From: Anaeramoeba flamelloides | Taxonomy: Eukaryota > Metamonada > Anaeramoebidae | NCBI GenBank assembly: GCA_027625915.1 | Contig: JANTQA010000057.1 | Location: 5,456,001 to 5,520,000 of the forward strand | Direction: 5' to 3' | DNA length: 64,000 nt | In this document: positions 10,974 through 21,595 of the stretch, piece by piece | Position numbering within the stretch: the stretch's first letter is position 1 | Layout: the number at the start of each line of letters is the position of its first letter | Made by a program: the position numbers and the translations under genes | Notes under the pieces: generated by a model | Databases searched by the model: none | Told to the model about the DNA's origin: nothing | What the model saw: only the letters and a program-made list of their open reading frames with translations

Positions 10974-12466
10974 CATTCCAATTATTGAACAGAAAGAATT
11001 TAAATAGTTTTAAAAATAGACTAACCAAATAAAAAAAAAATTGTGTTTTTGTTATTATTTTGGAGATTATAAAAGTATTAACAATTAAAATCAAAAATCT
11101 TCGACTTTTAAAACAGACAAAATTTAATGATTTAAATTATTTATAATATAGTTTTTATGATGAATCAACTATCGATAAATATCCGATTATTATTGTTTCT
11201 TAAAACTATATTATTGAAACAAACATATTTATTAAATTTTGAGAAAAAAATTAAAATTTAATTCCAAAATTCATCTTTAAAATTCAAAAAAAAAATACAA
11301 AATAAATTGTAATGATTCGGAAAATCAATAAATTTTCGTTCGGTTTTTTTGAGTTTTCTATTTATTTTGAGATTTTCGTTAGGTTTTTTTGAGTTTTCTA
11401 TTTATATTGGAAAATCAATAGATCTTCACAAATAAAATAGAAAACCTCAAAAAAACCTAGAAAACTTAACAAATAAACAGAAAACTCGAGAAAAGAAAAC
11501 GGTGTTTTTTTTTTAATTATTGATTTTATTTATAAAATCAATTGTTTTTCTAACCAAAACAAAAATCAAAAAAAAACCTTGGAACTCTACTATACTTACA
11601 AAAACCAAACAGCAAACAGGGTGAATTTACTATTCACTTTCTTAATAATAAAAAAAATAAAATAAAATTACTATTGTTTTTTGTAACAATTCCGAAATTA
11701 ACTTTTCTAGTTGAAACTTAGGGTTTTGATCACTTCATTTGTTTTAAAAGTAATCACACAAACCCAAGTTTGTGGAAATGAAAACTTTTTCTTAAAAAAA
11801 AAAAAATTAATAATACTACTAACAAAATCTACCACAAACACCAATCTTCAGAATTGCTCAACACTCAAGTACTTTTCTTTTAATATTATAATCAAATCGA
11901 TTAATATTTACATTATGGGCCATGTGAATGTTTTTTTTTATTAAATTTAATTGAGTTTTATTACCCTAAATGTTTTTTTGTTTTTATAATATTTAATAAT
12001 TTAATATTTTATAATGGTTGATAAATTAAAATTTAAACTCTTTTTTATTTTTAATTATTTCCATATTTTCTTATTCTCCTATAGAAATATTATTTTCCAT
12101 ACAAAAACATTAACGGCACCAACCACAACCAACGGACAAAACGTAATAGGGGATGCCGCGTGGGATTTAATCACAGTTTTACTCGATGTTCCAATAAAAG
12201 ACGAAGAATCAGTATTTTTAAAAAAGCTTAAAAAACATGAATTTTTTGAGGGGATCGATTGGGGAAATCTAAGAACATCAACACCACCTTTTGTCCCTGA
12301 ATTAGAAAATGAAATGGATATTTCATATTTTGATACAAGCTATTTTGAAAATTTCGATGGCCAATTAAAAACAGTTCTTACCAACTTTAAAAATCCAAAA
12401 AGCTTTTCTAAAAAGGATATAAATAATAAATTTGTCGGATTTACCTTTAAAAGATATGAAAATTAA
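3299..12466 (+). CDS. NDR/LATS-family AGC protein kinase, four exons
   Basis: Exons 3299-4206, 7814-7992, 8137-8266 and 12085-12466 join with correct phase at GT-AG junctions to 532 residues. Residues 35-110 form a basic helical region like the Mob-binding N-terminal region of NDR kinases. The glycine loop IGEGSFGEV is at 116-124, followed by an acidic Lys/Glu/Asn insert (about 141-198) before the ATP lysine K210 in YALKRV. The catalytic H-R-D at 302-304 is assembled across intron 1, DFG is in exon 2, and GTPNYMSPE spans intron 2. The C-terminal extension ends [10 protein letters not shown], matching the NDR hydrophobic motif with its phosphorylatable Thr; FTLVGT holds a Thr where NDR has the T-loop Ser. 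In other eukaryotes such kinases, activated by Mob proteins, act in Hippo/MEN-type control of morphology and cytokinesis. Introns 1 and 3 are 3.6 and 3.8 kb and filled with repeats. Confidence 0.88.
3740..3890 (+). repeat. In-frame Lys/Glu/Asn low-complexity tract inside the kinase domain
   Basis: GAAAATGAAAAT hexamers grade into AAAGAA repeats and encode about 50 residues of E, N, K and S between the glycine loop and the ATP-binding lysine, most likely a loop extruded between strands beta2 and beta3 of the N-lobe. Confidence 0.85.
4665..4822 (-). repeat. Right arm of the inverted repeat flanking kinase exon 1
   Basis: Reverse-complement partner of 2995-3150. Both arms contain the TACAGTCCCTGAA end and the same flank on its exon side. 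Confidence 0.7.
4770..5024 (+). mobile_element. Short CAGTCC-ended inverted-repeat element
   Basis: Begins TACAGTCCCTGAACTTTTT and ends AAGTCCTAGGACTGTA, giving short imperfect inverted termini with TA at both edges. The left part is shared with the inverted copy ending at 3042. No ORF is convincing. Confidence 0.5.
6605..7035. repeat. Dispersed AACCTAACG / GTAGAGTG repeat (LINE-tail family)
   Basis: Starts near CTAGAGTGCCGTCAAG and CGTAGAGTTCCGTAGAG, followed by alternating sense and antisense modules: AAAAAAACCTAACG, TTTTTTTGAGTTTTCTATTT and TCTATTGATTTTACAAATAAA. These modules form long imperfect hairpins. The same modules recur at 11330, 28125, 31670, 34860, 41925 and 42620. Confidence 0.7.
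7993..8136 (+). other. Intron 2 of the kinase
   Basis: A 144-bp intron beginning GTAAGT and ending TTATTAG. It holds a (TA)n microsatellite at 8044-8093. Confidence 0.85.
9172..9732 (+). mobile_element. MITE with family B ends but a different interior
   Basis: 561 bp. Left end TAAACTCCATTTCACTCAAA then GGGGCCCAG; right end CTGGGCCCCTTTGACTG then AAAAAGAGTTTA. The termini match family B but the interior does not resemble the 706-bp copies and includes a poly-A tract at 9536-9590. Shared ends with unlike interiors are typical of non-autonomous elements moved by one transposase. Confidence 0.7.
11330..11600. repeat. LINE-tail family repeat, hairpin-rich
   Basis: Two tandem copies of TTTTCGTTAGGTTTTTTTGA followed by inverted modules AAAACCTAGAAAAC and CTCGAGAAAAG. 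It ends near AAAAACCTTGGAACTCTAC, the characteristic end of the family. Confidence 0.65.
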
Positions 12467-13400
12467 TTGAAATTATTTATTTTTATCTATTTATTTAATT
12501 ACTCCACTACCAACTATCCTCTAAATGTTTTCTTTTCGTTTCTATTTTATGAAATTCACCACTTTCCCTCCTCTTTTTTTTTTTTTTTTATTACTATTTG
12601 TTTTTTTTTATAAGATAATTGTATGAAATTATCAATTTATAATTTAATTACTTTTATAACCAATTATCATCAAAAAAAAAAAAAAAAAAAGAAAAGAAAA
12701 AAATAAAAAAATATATACCTTAATATACCTTTTCATCAATCTTTATTTTTAGTAAAAAACAATTTTTAATAACTCATAAAATATTTAAATAAAGAGTAAG
12801 TACAGAAAACCAATTTGGATTCATAGTGATTTTTTTTTAAATTCTAGAGTTTCAATCAAAAATATATCATTTTTTGATTTAAAAATCAAATTTTTATTTT
12901 TTTATATTTCCAATAAAATAAAAAGAAAGTGAACATTAACAACTATTGCTTAATGAAAAAATAATATTTTTCCTTTTTTCTTTGTTTAATTCTACCCCAT
13001 TCTATTTCAAAATTGACTTTTTACTGCAGATTTTGGTTTTATTATGAAAATTCAATAACTATTACTTTTTAAAAAAATTCGATAATTTATACAAGACTAA
13101 AATCAAAATAAAAAATTAAATAAAGAAGAATAAAAATATCAATAATAACGATAATGAAATTTGTATTTTATTATTACTATTGTTATTGGTTTGTAAATAT
13201 AATTTAATATAATATTTTATATTCTATCTATTCTTCATTTAAATTATTTAATTATTATTTTTTAAAAATGGTTTATTCAATTAGAAAGTTTGAAAACTTT
13301 TTTCTTTTTTAATAAAAAAATAATAAATGGAAGAAATAAAATAAATATTTAATTTTAATTTGATTTCTTATTTATTTATTATCAAAGCACAATAAATAAA
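12467..13400. other. Tail-to-tail spacer between the kinase and TELO2
   Basis: AT-rich DNA with poly-A/T tracts (for example 12673-12705). Both flanking genes end here, so it should hold both polyadenylation regions. No gene or element is recognised. Confidence 0.6.
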
Positions 13401-16202
13401 TTAATCCTTTACCCGTTGCGAAAAAGTATATAAACAAAGTGCAGCCAACCCCCTGCAATCATTATCGGGATCATTTTGAGTTTCATCTGCAACCCAAAGC
13501 CGAAATTGTGTTACGAGTTCTACGATTTCCCCTTCTAATAAAGACGTTGGAGCGATCGAAAACAATTTGTATATGATAAATAAAATGGAAGATCTGATGA
13601 AAGGCGCCTTATGGAATCGTAAAACCCAAAGCAATTCCAAAACCGAACGAGATAATTTCGGCAACACTCTAGCGTTTGGTCCAGCGGCTTCTATGAAAGT
13701 AGCAAAAGTTTGTATTAATTTACCTAAAAGCAAGCTATCTTCACCTAATAAATTATATTTATTTTTCTTACTATCGTAGCATTTAGCTATTGGGAAAAAA
13801 AATAAACCAACAACTTTCGCAAATTTATTGACTGCACCTCTAAGTTTTTTTTTTTGAGAATTATTGCCAACAGCATATCCCCATCTCCTTTCGCTGAGTT
13901 TTTTTAGGAAACTAAATTGTTCTTTCTCTGATTTTTCTTCAAGATTACCATTTTGTTCCTCTTCCTTATTATTAATATTTTCTATTTGTTGTTTATAATT
14001 GTCGCTATTGTTGGGGTTCTTTTGAAAGCTGTCACCTAGATCATAGCCTGCCAATTCAAGCGAACATCCCATTAAGCAATTCAAAATATCAATTCTTTGC
14101 TGAACATTTAAACTTTCATTATAAAAGGCATTGGTTAAATATGGTATCACAATTTTTATACAGATAGTTCCTAAGGCGATCATTGATTTTAATCTCAGCT
14201 GGTCAAAATTTTCAATGTTATACATATCCGATAAATGTAATAAAGAAGCAATCAATTCTTCTGCAACATCAAATAAATCATCGGGCCTTTTTCGGATTAA
14301 TGGTTCACATCCCCGTAGTGCGCCTATCAGCTTATTTACATCTTCCGTTTCTGAATGTAAATATTTAACACAGTTTCTTAAATATATAGGTGGAACAATT
14401 TCCTTTAAATCGGATTCATCATCATTAATATCATATTCAATTAAATCATCAGATTCTTCAGAATCATTATATTTTTTCAATTGATTATTTTTAATATTAA
14501 AATTTTCATCGTCATATTCTTCTGATTCTTCCGAGTCTTCAGAATCATCAAAATCACTTTCTGAGTCACTCTTATAAATTAATTGATCAGGATCTAATTC
14601 CTTTTTTACTTTTCTTTTTTTTTTACCCTTTTCCTTTTCCTTTTCGTTTTTGTTTTCAATGTTTTTTTCTTCTTGGCTTTCTTTTTTTGTTTTATTTCCT
14701 TCTTTTTCTTTATTCTCTTCTTCTTTTTCTTCTTTTTCTTTTCCCTTTTTCTTTTCCTGTCCCTGTCCTTGTCCCTGTTGCTTTTCTTGTTCTTTTTTTT
14801 TACCTTCATTTTCACTTTCACTATCAAATTCATAACCATAATCATCTTCAGAATCTTCATCGGATGGTAAAGAATTTATACCAAAATCAAGAACATTATC
14901 AGGATCCATTATTTTACTAAATTGCTGAGCAATTCTCATCCCAGATTTTCTAATATGTAAATTAGGATTTTGGAAATGGTGCTGTATCCCTGAAAGCAAA
15001 GGATTCATTAATTGGTAACTTTCCAAATCCTTTTGATTTAATGTCTTTAAAGAAATTTTAATGAAAGCAGAAACCCATTTCCATTGCTCTCTTGTTGTGG
15101 ACTGAATAAAATTTTCAGACCCCCATCTTTCAAATAAACGTAGCAGAGAATCATAATAAATTTTGTCTTCTTCATCATCTTTATTATTTTGAAGCATTAA
15201 TAATATTTTTGGAGCCAATTTGGGATTAAAAGAATTGGACACTAAAAATTTGTTTGTTATCAAATATTTTGCTCCACGGTTATTAAAAAACAATGGAGAC
15301 AGCCAACTAATAAAATTGAAATTCTCAAACATTCGATAATTTTGAAAAAACCAAAAAAGGATTTTTTCTAAAGCACTTTGGGGCATTAATTGAAAAATGT
15401 TTAAGAAAGATTCGTTGATCTGTGGATCATTTTCAGTAATTATAGTGCAAAGAACAGAAGACAATTGGTTTGAATAAGACAACCTTATAATTCTTGAAAA
15501 TGCCAGCGAATAAAATTGATAAATTAAATCTTTATCAACAATATTTATTTTGGATTTCTTTTTCTTTTTCATTTCATTTTCGTTTTTGTTTTCGTTTTTC
15601 TTTTCTTTTATACTTGTGATTAGTTTTTGATGTGAAAGTAATAATTGGATACATACAGAGAGAAAATATGATTCTGGATTAAATTCCTTTGGAGTGTGGC
15701 TTTTAAAATGGTTAAAAACCCTTGTTGGGAAAGAGACAATTAGTGTTAAGATTGATTCGCTATGCGTCCTGGAAGACAATTGGCACAGTTCTAAAAATAA
15801 TTCACAAAGATAATTCTTTTGTTCGGAAATATATGGGTAAAGTAATTTAAATGCAAAGCTCCTCAAGATCTTATCTTCGTTTAAAGATCCCAAGTGCAAA
15901 ACCAAATTACGAAACAAAATCATTCTTGGTAGTTTGTTAAAAAAATTTTTGATTAATAGTTCCTTTTCTTCGATTGTAAAGCAAGTAATCCAATTCGGGA
16001 CAGTATTAGTAAATATTTCAGTTAACAAAGTTTCGAATATCCTGATGTTCTCGTTGGTTAGGGAATTAATTATTTTTGCTCGTAGATCTAATCCTTGCAC
16101 AGTTTTTTTTAATTTGTTCATTAGCTTTTTAATTTCAGACAGATCGTCCGTTATTGATAGCCTTTTTGTTAAAGTGTTAAGGGATTGTAAAGAACTATTC
16201 AT
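13401..16202 (-). CDS. TELO2: TELO2/TEL2-like PIKK chaperone subunit
   Basis: An uninterrupted reading frame of 933 residues starting at ATG (MNSSLQSLNT). The diagnostic part is the TELO2 conserved domain at about residues 605-720: YLRNCVKYL, then an ALRGCEPLIRKRPDDL segment, LLHL, PYLTNAFY and QQRIDILNCL. The family's RRWG...FFFPI stretch and a helical C-terminus follow. The N-terminal 440 residues are helical-repeat-like. Residues about 444-567 are a highly acidic Glu/Lys/Ser low-complexity linker, longer than in yeast or animal TEL2. In other eukaryotes TEL2 works with TTI1, TTI2 and HSP90 to mature ATM, ATR, mTOR and related kinases. Phosphoserine sites for CK2 in TEL2 lie in an acidic linker, and this linker is rich in S-D/E-S-E motifs, so similar control is plausible. 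Confidence 0.87.
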   Translation of the reverse strand: MNSSLQSLNTLTKRLSITDDLSEIKKLMNKLKKTVQGLDLRAKIINSLTNENIRIFETLLTEIFTNTVPNWITCFTIEEKELLIKNFFNKLPRMILFRNLVLHLGSLNEDKILRSFAFKLLYPYISEQKNYLCELFLELCQLSSRTHSESILTLIVSFPTRVFNHFKSHTPKEFNPESYFLSVCIQLLLSHQKLITSIKEKKNENKNENEMKKKKKSKINIVDKDLIYQFYSLAFSRIIRLSYSNQLSSVLCTIITENDPQINESFLNIFQLMPQSALEKILFWFFQNYRMFENFNFISWLSPLFFNNRGAKYLITNKFLVSNSFNPKLAPKILLMLQNNKDDEEDKIYYDSLLRLFERWGSENFIQSTTREQWKWVSAFIKISLKTLNQKDLESYQLMNPLLSGIQHHFQNPNLHIRKSGMRIAQQFSKIMDPDNVLDFGINSLPSDEDSEDDYGYEFDSESENEGKKKEQEKQQGQGQGQEKKKGKEKEEKEEENKEKEGNKTKKESQEEKNIENKNEKEKEKGKKKRKVKKELDPDQLIYKSDSESDFDDSEDSEESEEYDDENFNIKNNQLKKYNDSEESDDLIEYDINDDESDLKEIVPPIYLRNCVKYLHSETEDVNKLIGALRGCEPLIRKRPDDLFDVAEELIASLLHLSDMYNIENFDQLRLKSMIALGTICIKIVIPYLTNAFYNESLNVQQRIDILNCLMGCSLELAGYDLGDSFQKNPNNSDNYKQQIENINNKEEEQNGNLEEKSEKEQFSFLKKLSERRWGYAVGNNSQKKKLRGAVNKFAKVVGLFFFPIAKCYDSKKNKYNLLGEDSLLLGKLIQTFATFIEAAGPNARVLPKLSRSVLELLWVLRFHKAPFIRSSILFIIYKLFSIAPTSLLEGEIVELVTQFRLWVADETQNDPDNDCRGLAALCLYTFSQRVKD

Positions 16203-16445
16203 TTTGTAAATTTGTTTTTTTGTTGATTTTTGTTTTTGTTTTTGTTAGTGCCTGTATCGGATAGTGAACCAAACGCAAAAGTAAAAAAAATAAAAAGTAT
16301 TATTTCTTTTGAAAAATGGACCAGATTTTACGAGTTGGAAATATTCAATTTGTTTAAACAATAAATCTTTGTTTTTGTTGATTGATTCAATTTTTTTAAC
16401 AGCCAATTAGAAATTATTCTGATTTTTAATATCTTTTTTTAGAAT

Positions 16446-16560
16446 TACAGTGGTGTAAATAACCCATGTTGACTACCCCCAAACCATTACGAAATTTTAA
16501 ACCCTTACTAAAATCCAAACTTTTACAAAAATCTAACACATGTTAGATTTTCGAAAAATC
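16446..16560 (+). mobile_element. Solo end of a CAGTGGGGTAA-type element
   Basis: TACAGTGGTGTAAATAACCC is followed by AAACCATTACGAAATTTTAA. The same words occur in reverse complement at 24171-24242, where the element ends GGTTAGTTACCCCACTGTA. The opposite terminus was not found at either site. Confidence 0.5.
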
Positions 16561-17030
16561 ACCATTTTTTCATTTTTGTTTTTATTTTCATTGATCCAAC
16601 ATCAAAAAACTTTCTCTCAGGCAACAACCCAACTCCATAATGAAACTTTTATTTGCTTCGCATTCCACCATTGACTTAAATTTAATCGAAGTTCGAGAAC
16701 GATCCTTCAAAACCAAAATTGACAGGACTTCAAATTTATTACTACCACAATAAAATTTTTTTTTACTCTGATAAATTGTGTTTCTTTGATCGTTCACAAA
16801 ATCTCACAGTATCTCCTTTGACCAGAACAACAAAAAGAAACATGACTCAATGCCTGGTCTATGCAAGTCACTTAGTGAGATTAATTAAATAGCAAGAAGA
16901 TGGAATTAACTTTTATGACTGGCTTGAACCAAATCTAAGGGAAAAAATTTGTAAAATGGAAAATGAAGTAAAAATTTTCAGATATTTATTTGAATTTATC
17001 AGTTTACTAATTTGATTGTAGCAGTAATAA

Positions 17031-17092
17031 TTACTATTCATTTTGGAAATTGAAATAAAAATTTTCATTTATTAATTGGAAAATAACAGTAA
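17031..17092 (-). mobile_element. Fragment of the CTGTTATTTTCC element family
   Basis: ATTCATTTTGGAAATTGAA through GGAAAATAACAGTAA matches the left arm of 51834-52089 in reverse complement. Confidence 0.55.
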
Positions 17093-17407
17093 TAAAAATA
17101 AAGTGTAAAAGAGGATTCTCAATTCCAAAATTATAAATTTTAAAAAAAAAATCATCTTTTCTTATTTTTACAACGTTCATTCCCAAAAAAAAAACAATTC
17201 TTTTCTTGAAAGTCAATCACACCAAGACGAGATTAACCTTTGTGACAACCAACCAGATGAAAAAAAAGAATGTTGCATTGTCACTTTCAAAAGCAAAAAA
17301 GAAAAAAAGAAAATTAAAGAAGAAAAGCTTTTTATTTTAAAGTTGCCAATATGAAGAAAGAATTCTGATAAGAAGATGGGAATCCGAAAACTGTTACACC
17401 AATTAGT

Positions 17408-20400
17408 TTAGTAATTCTCAAGGTCGTTCTCATTTTGGATCAATTGTTGTAAAGTTTTCTGGGTTCGGTTGCTCATTTTTCTAAGTCGATTTTGTTTTGG
17501 TGTTTGCCTTTGATATGTTTGCTTATGAGATCTTTCGTGGTATGGAGAATCTGGACGATTATACGAACGGTTTTGGCTTCCTCTTTTCCCACCATTTCTA
17601 TTATAACTATTGCTCCTACTATAACTATTGCCCCTACCATAACTATTGCCTCTATTAGAAACATTGCCCCTGCTATTGCTGTTCCTTCTTGCCCTTTCAT
17701 AATCTCTGCCCCGGCCATTACTTCTGTTTCTGTCTCTGCTATGGGTTCTACCACGACTAATACCCCTCTCTCCCCCCTTCTAGTATTTCTACCCCTGCTG
17801 TTACTTCTACCTCTCCCATAAACACGACTCTTTCCCTTATTTGCATGTAACCTTTTATTTTCTTTATTTTTATCCTTTGTAAATCTTTGTTCTTGTACTA
17901 AAACAAGATCATTAAAGTCAGGATTTCTTGGTTCAAAGTATTCAGTCATTACATTGTTTCTTTGGTTTAGATCATTCCTTTGGTGATGTTCAATTATATC
18001 ATTTGATGTTGATAAACGATTAGAAGGATAAAGAATCCTTTGAACATGTGTTGGGGTAATTGTATTTTTGTGGTACAATTTGTTTCTTACAAGAGAGTAT
18101 CTTCCATTTTGATCAGCTAATTGTGGATGGGAATTTTTGCAAAAAATTTTGGAAGGACTATCTTCAATATCATTCAAATTTATTGGTCTATCCTGTCTTT
18201 TATTCGAATTATTATTTTGAATTGATCTAAATGGGGTTCGATTTGGTGTTTGAAATTGAAAATGGTTGCCATTTGGAGAGCGCGATTTTGAACCACTTGA
18301 AATTCTTCTATTGATCTCATTTATTCTATTTATTTGTTTTTGGGTTCTTTTAGGGGTAAAAAATTGTTGTTGATTTGATAAAATATAATTTTTTTCTGTT
18401 GTAATTGATGTTCTTCCAGGCGAGAGGGGAGTAATTAAAGCTTCTTCACAGGAGTTTGTTGTTCTGGTTTGAACAGTGGGCTCAATCGGTGATTCAGTAC
18501 CATACAACTGGTGCTTCTGTGAATTTGAATTAATACTCTGTATCATCAGCCTTGGTTGTAATGTAACAGATGAATTCATTGCTGAATTGATTTCTGTTGA
18601 TTGAAGATTTTGATTATCTTGGTTTTTGTTTAACAGAGGTTCATTTACTTTATTGTTTTCTTTTTCTTTCTGTTTTTCCTGAGTAATTTTACGATTATTC
18701 TCATCGTTTAAAAGCCTTTTATTTAACTGTTCAATTGATGAGTTTTTTGAAATATGTATAATATTATTTTCATCATAATTAAATTCTTGATGAAAAAAAG
18801 TATTATCAATTTTTAAAAATAATTGTTTAAATAAATGCGAAGGTGGTTTATGTTTTTTTGAGGATTTTTTTTGTGATTCTTTCTTTCTTTTATCTTGATT
18901 TATCGTATGTTCGATAAATTTAGCTGAGGTTATAACTTGTCCTGACATTTTTATTCTACTTCCGTAGTTAAAATTTGAAAAGGAAAATTCCTTAACTTCA
19001 GCTGGAAATATTGGAACATCATTATTGATTTTTAATAATTTTAATGGATATATACCAGCTTCTTCGAATGCATCAACACAATGCATTGTTGAAGTTGCAT
19101 AATTTAAACAATGGTCAACAAGTAGAAAAAAATTTTTCTTCTTTTTCTTTCTCTGTTTTCTTCTGAGTTCGGATTTAAAATATTTAAAAATACCGACATC
19201 TAGAGGTTGAAGAAGATGGCTTGAGTGGGATGGTATAACAACACAATCGATGAAGTGTTGTTGTAATAGATGAATGGCTGCTAAATTAGCTCTTGAATTA
19301 TGCCCGTCAAGAACTAAAAGTGTCCATTCATCTTTTGGTAATTTGTGGAATTCCCGAATTGCTTCAACCTCGGGGATAAATACACATCTAACCCATTCAT
19401 AAAACAAAACTTTAGTTATGAAACCTCTTTGGCTAGATGCATAGGCATAATTATTTAAATTGGTTTCTTCAAAAACCTTTTTTTTAAGAGATTTTTGGGG
19501 TAGCAAATATAACGTCTTTAAACAATTTCCCCAAGCTGATATTGTGCAAACAGCACTCATATGACGTTTAGTGGGTAATTTGGCCCGATAAGACTTTTTT
19601 TTAATCTCTGGCGAAATTACCGAATAAGTTGAATATTTGGAAAGTTGCAAGGAGGTTTCATCCATATTAAAGATCATCTTTGATTTATATTCCTTTTCGT
19701 CGCAAAGCCCTTTCAACGTAATAAAAAAATCCTTTACAATTTCTTCATTTACCATAATTCTTTTGTATTCTATTGGTGTACTTTTAGTAATTTTTAATTT
19801 ATTTCTCTTAGCAAATTTTCTCACCCAGTTCTTTGAAACAATTAGTGGTCGTCGCATTTTTGGATCAATATGAAACCAGGACCTAATGATCTCATTCGCG
19901 ATATCGATTGTTTCATCAAGCGTTGGAGCCCAGCCTATCAAAGAGAGTATTTTGAGTCTCTGAACTACATAATCTTCTTCAGAGGCGTTTAAAAGGTACG
20001 GGCGGCCACTGTGCCCGACTACACGCCCTAATGCAATCGCTTTTTTTGCCCTTGGTATTCTGCCCCTTGGTATTCCAAAGAATTCGCGAATAAAAGAAAC
20101 GTTCAACACCACAAAGCCTTTCCGCTCACAAACACACAAAGCTGATGCGAACATTTCAACATTGTTATTGATCTTCATTAGCGACGGAAATTTGCGAAAC
20201 AGTTCAATAATTGCGTTCTTATGCTTTTCTTCTCTTTCAACAAGGATCTTATCCTGGAAGTGACACAAAATGCGCATCTCTATCATCTCTTCAATTTGTT
20301 CTTCAGGAAATGCATATGTGGAATCAGATCGTTCTTGTTCGCTTTCGTTGATCGTTTGACTTTCAATTTCGCCACATTCAGTTAATTCCTTATTAGACAA

Positions 20401-20642
20401 AACACCATCACCATTTGAAGATCTTTCTTTCTCTGCCACAAAGCTTTCGACATTTGAAGATCTTTCGTTCGACACATCACCTCTTGTTTGGGATTTCTCT
20501 ACAAGAATTTCATCCTCACTATCACTTGAAGAATATTGATCCGATTCGGGAGTTGGATCACTGAACGAAGAAAAATCTGCTTTTTTTTATTCTTTTCATC
20601 GTGCACTTCAATTTCAATTCGAAAATCATTTTGATTAGTCAT
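17408..20642 (-). CDS. pogo/Fot1-type DDE transposase-like gene with displaced ends
   Basis: The central open frame (17473-20475, 1000 residues, no ATG at its 5' end) holds an HTH/CENP-B-like DNA-binding half (about 90-240) and a DDE_1 catalytic core. Acidic residues D272 (FNMDETS), D390 (LVLDGHN) and D426 (LLQPLDVGIF) are all present, and the last two are 35 apart, the DD35D spacing of Fot1/Pot2-like pogo elements. A 500-residue Gln/Asn-rich tail follows. Both ends look displaced by one base at homopolymers. Upstream, an ATG at 20642 opens an acidic Ser-rich N-terminus that meets the main frame at an A-run near 20580. Downstream, the RGRGRSN tail continues as an RG/SN-rich segment in another frame after a G-run near 17780 and stops at 17408. 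This could be recent decay or homopolymer sequencing error. No terminal inverted repeats were found around it, so a domesticated, jerky/tigger-like host gene is an alternative. Confidence 0.8.
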
Positions 20643-21394
20643 AATTGCTAGTTTTTTTTCTTTCTTTTACCCTTTTTTTAAAAAAATTAATAATAAAAAA
20701 AAATGTTTTTGTTTTGTTGTTAGAGTTAATTTTATGTTTTTGTTCGAATAAAAAAATTTTTCAAAAGAAGAAGAAAAAAAATTAAAAAGATAAGTAAAAA
20801 AAAAACATAAAAAAAGAAAAGAAAAAGTAAATTTTACAAAAAAAAAAATAATAATAAATGTTTTTTTCTATTTTTTATTCTTTTTTATACTAAGTCATTT
20901 TTCTCTTTTTTCAAAAAATTAAAAACAAGTCTTATCAATACCATCAATAAGAGTTAGAACCCCTTTCATCGAATTTGTCAAATAGAAGGCTGTCGAGAAA
21001 CTAAAACAAAAAAAGACAAAATTTTCTTTAATCTTCACAACACTACAAGGAAAATTTTTTCAAAAAAAAATCTCTAAATTTTGTATTTTTGAAATCCACT
21101 GATATAAATAACATTATTATACATAACAATTTTCAATCAGGTTTACAACTTTAATAGATATTAATAGGAAATGAAAAAAAAATGAAATTTTTCAGTAATA
21201 TTTTTTTCATTTTTAATTGTAAAATTTTTGAATTTTTTAATTGACTTAGTAGAGAGATAATTTTCAAGTATTTTTTTAATAGTCTAAAAGGAAATATATT
21301 TTTCAATTTTAAAATAGCACAAAATATTTCAATCAAAAGATATCGCTAAATTAAATTGAAAATCTGTTTTTTTATCTGTTTTTGGAATATTTTT

Positions 21395-21595
21395 TACAGT
21401 CAGTTTCACTTTTAAGGCACAAACTTTCAACGAAATTTAAGGCACAAAAAAAATATCAAATCAAGGCACAAAATTCAAATTCTAGGAAAATAAATTGTAA
21501 AAAAAAAAATTCGAAAATTTGTGCCTTAATTTGAGATTTTTTTTGTGCCTTAAATTACGTTGAAAGTTTGTGCCTTAAAAGTGAAACTGACTGTA
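21395..21595. mobile_element. MITE family A (CAGTCAGTTTCAC), near-perfect palindrome
   Basis: 201 bp from TACAGTCAGTTTCAC to GTGAAACTGACTGTA. Almost the whole element is one inverted repeat with the words AAGGCACAAACTTTCAACG and TTAAGGCACAAAA on both arms. TA lies at both edges. It has no coding capacity. Confidence 0.85.

Larger units (their letters stand above)
8267..12084 (+). other. Intron 3 of the kinase (3.8 kb)
   Basis: Starts GTAATTG and ends CTCCTATAG. Splitting at AG|A restores an Arg codon and continues directly into the conserved AWDLI region. The intron holds a family B-related MITE (9172-9732) with a long poly-A tract, the LINE-tail repeat at 9045-9115 and 11330-11600, and a CA/TA microsatellite (10936-10972). 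No gene is seen. Confidence 0.8.
16203..17407. other. Spacer between TELO2 and the transposase gene
   Basis: Contains a solo element end TACAGTGGTGTAAATAACCC at 16446 that resembles in inverse the end at 24220-24242, and fragments of the TACTGATAAATTCA and CTGTTATTTTCC element families at 16948-17092. No gene is seen; ORFs at 16588-16797 and 17034-17216 look like chance frames. Confidence 0.6.

Noticed and set aside
14606-14920. Several Lys-rich and Phe/Ser-rich frames
   Set aside because: Alternate-frame shadows of the acidic low-complexity linker of TELO2.
17492-17821. 109-residue frame on the plus strand with Thr/Ile repeats
   Set aside because: Antisense of the repetitive RG/SN-rich tail of the transposase gene.
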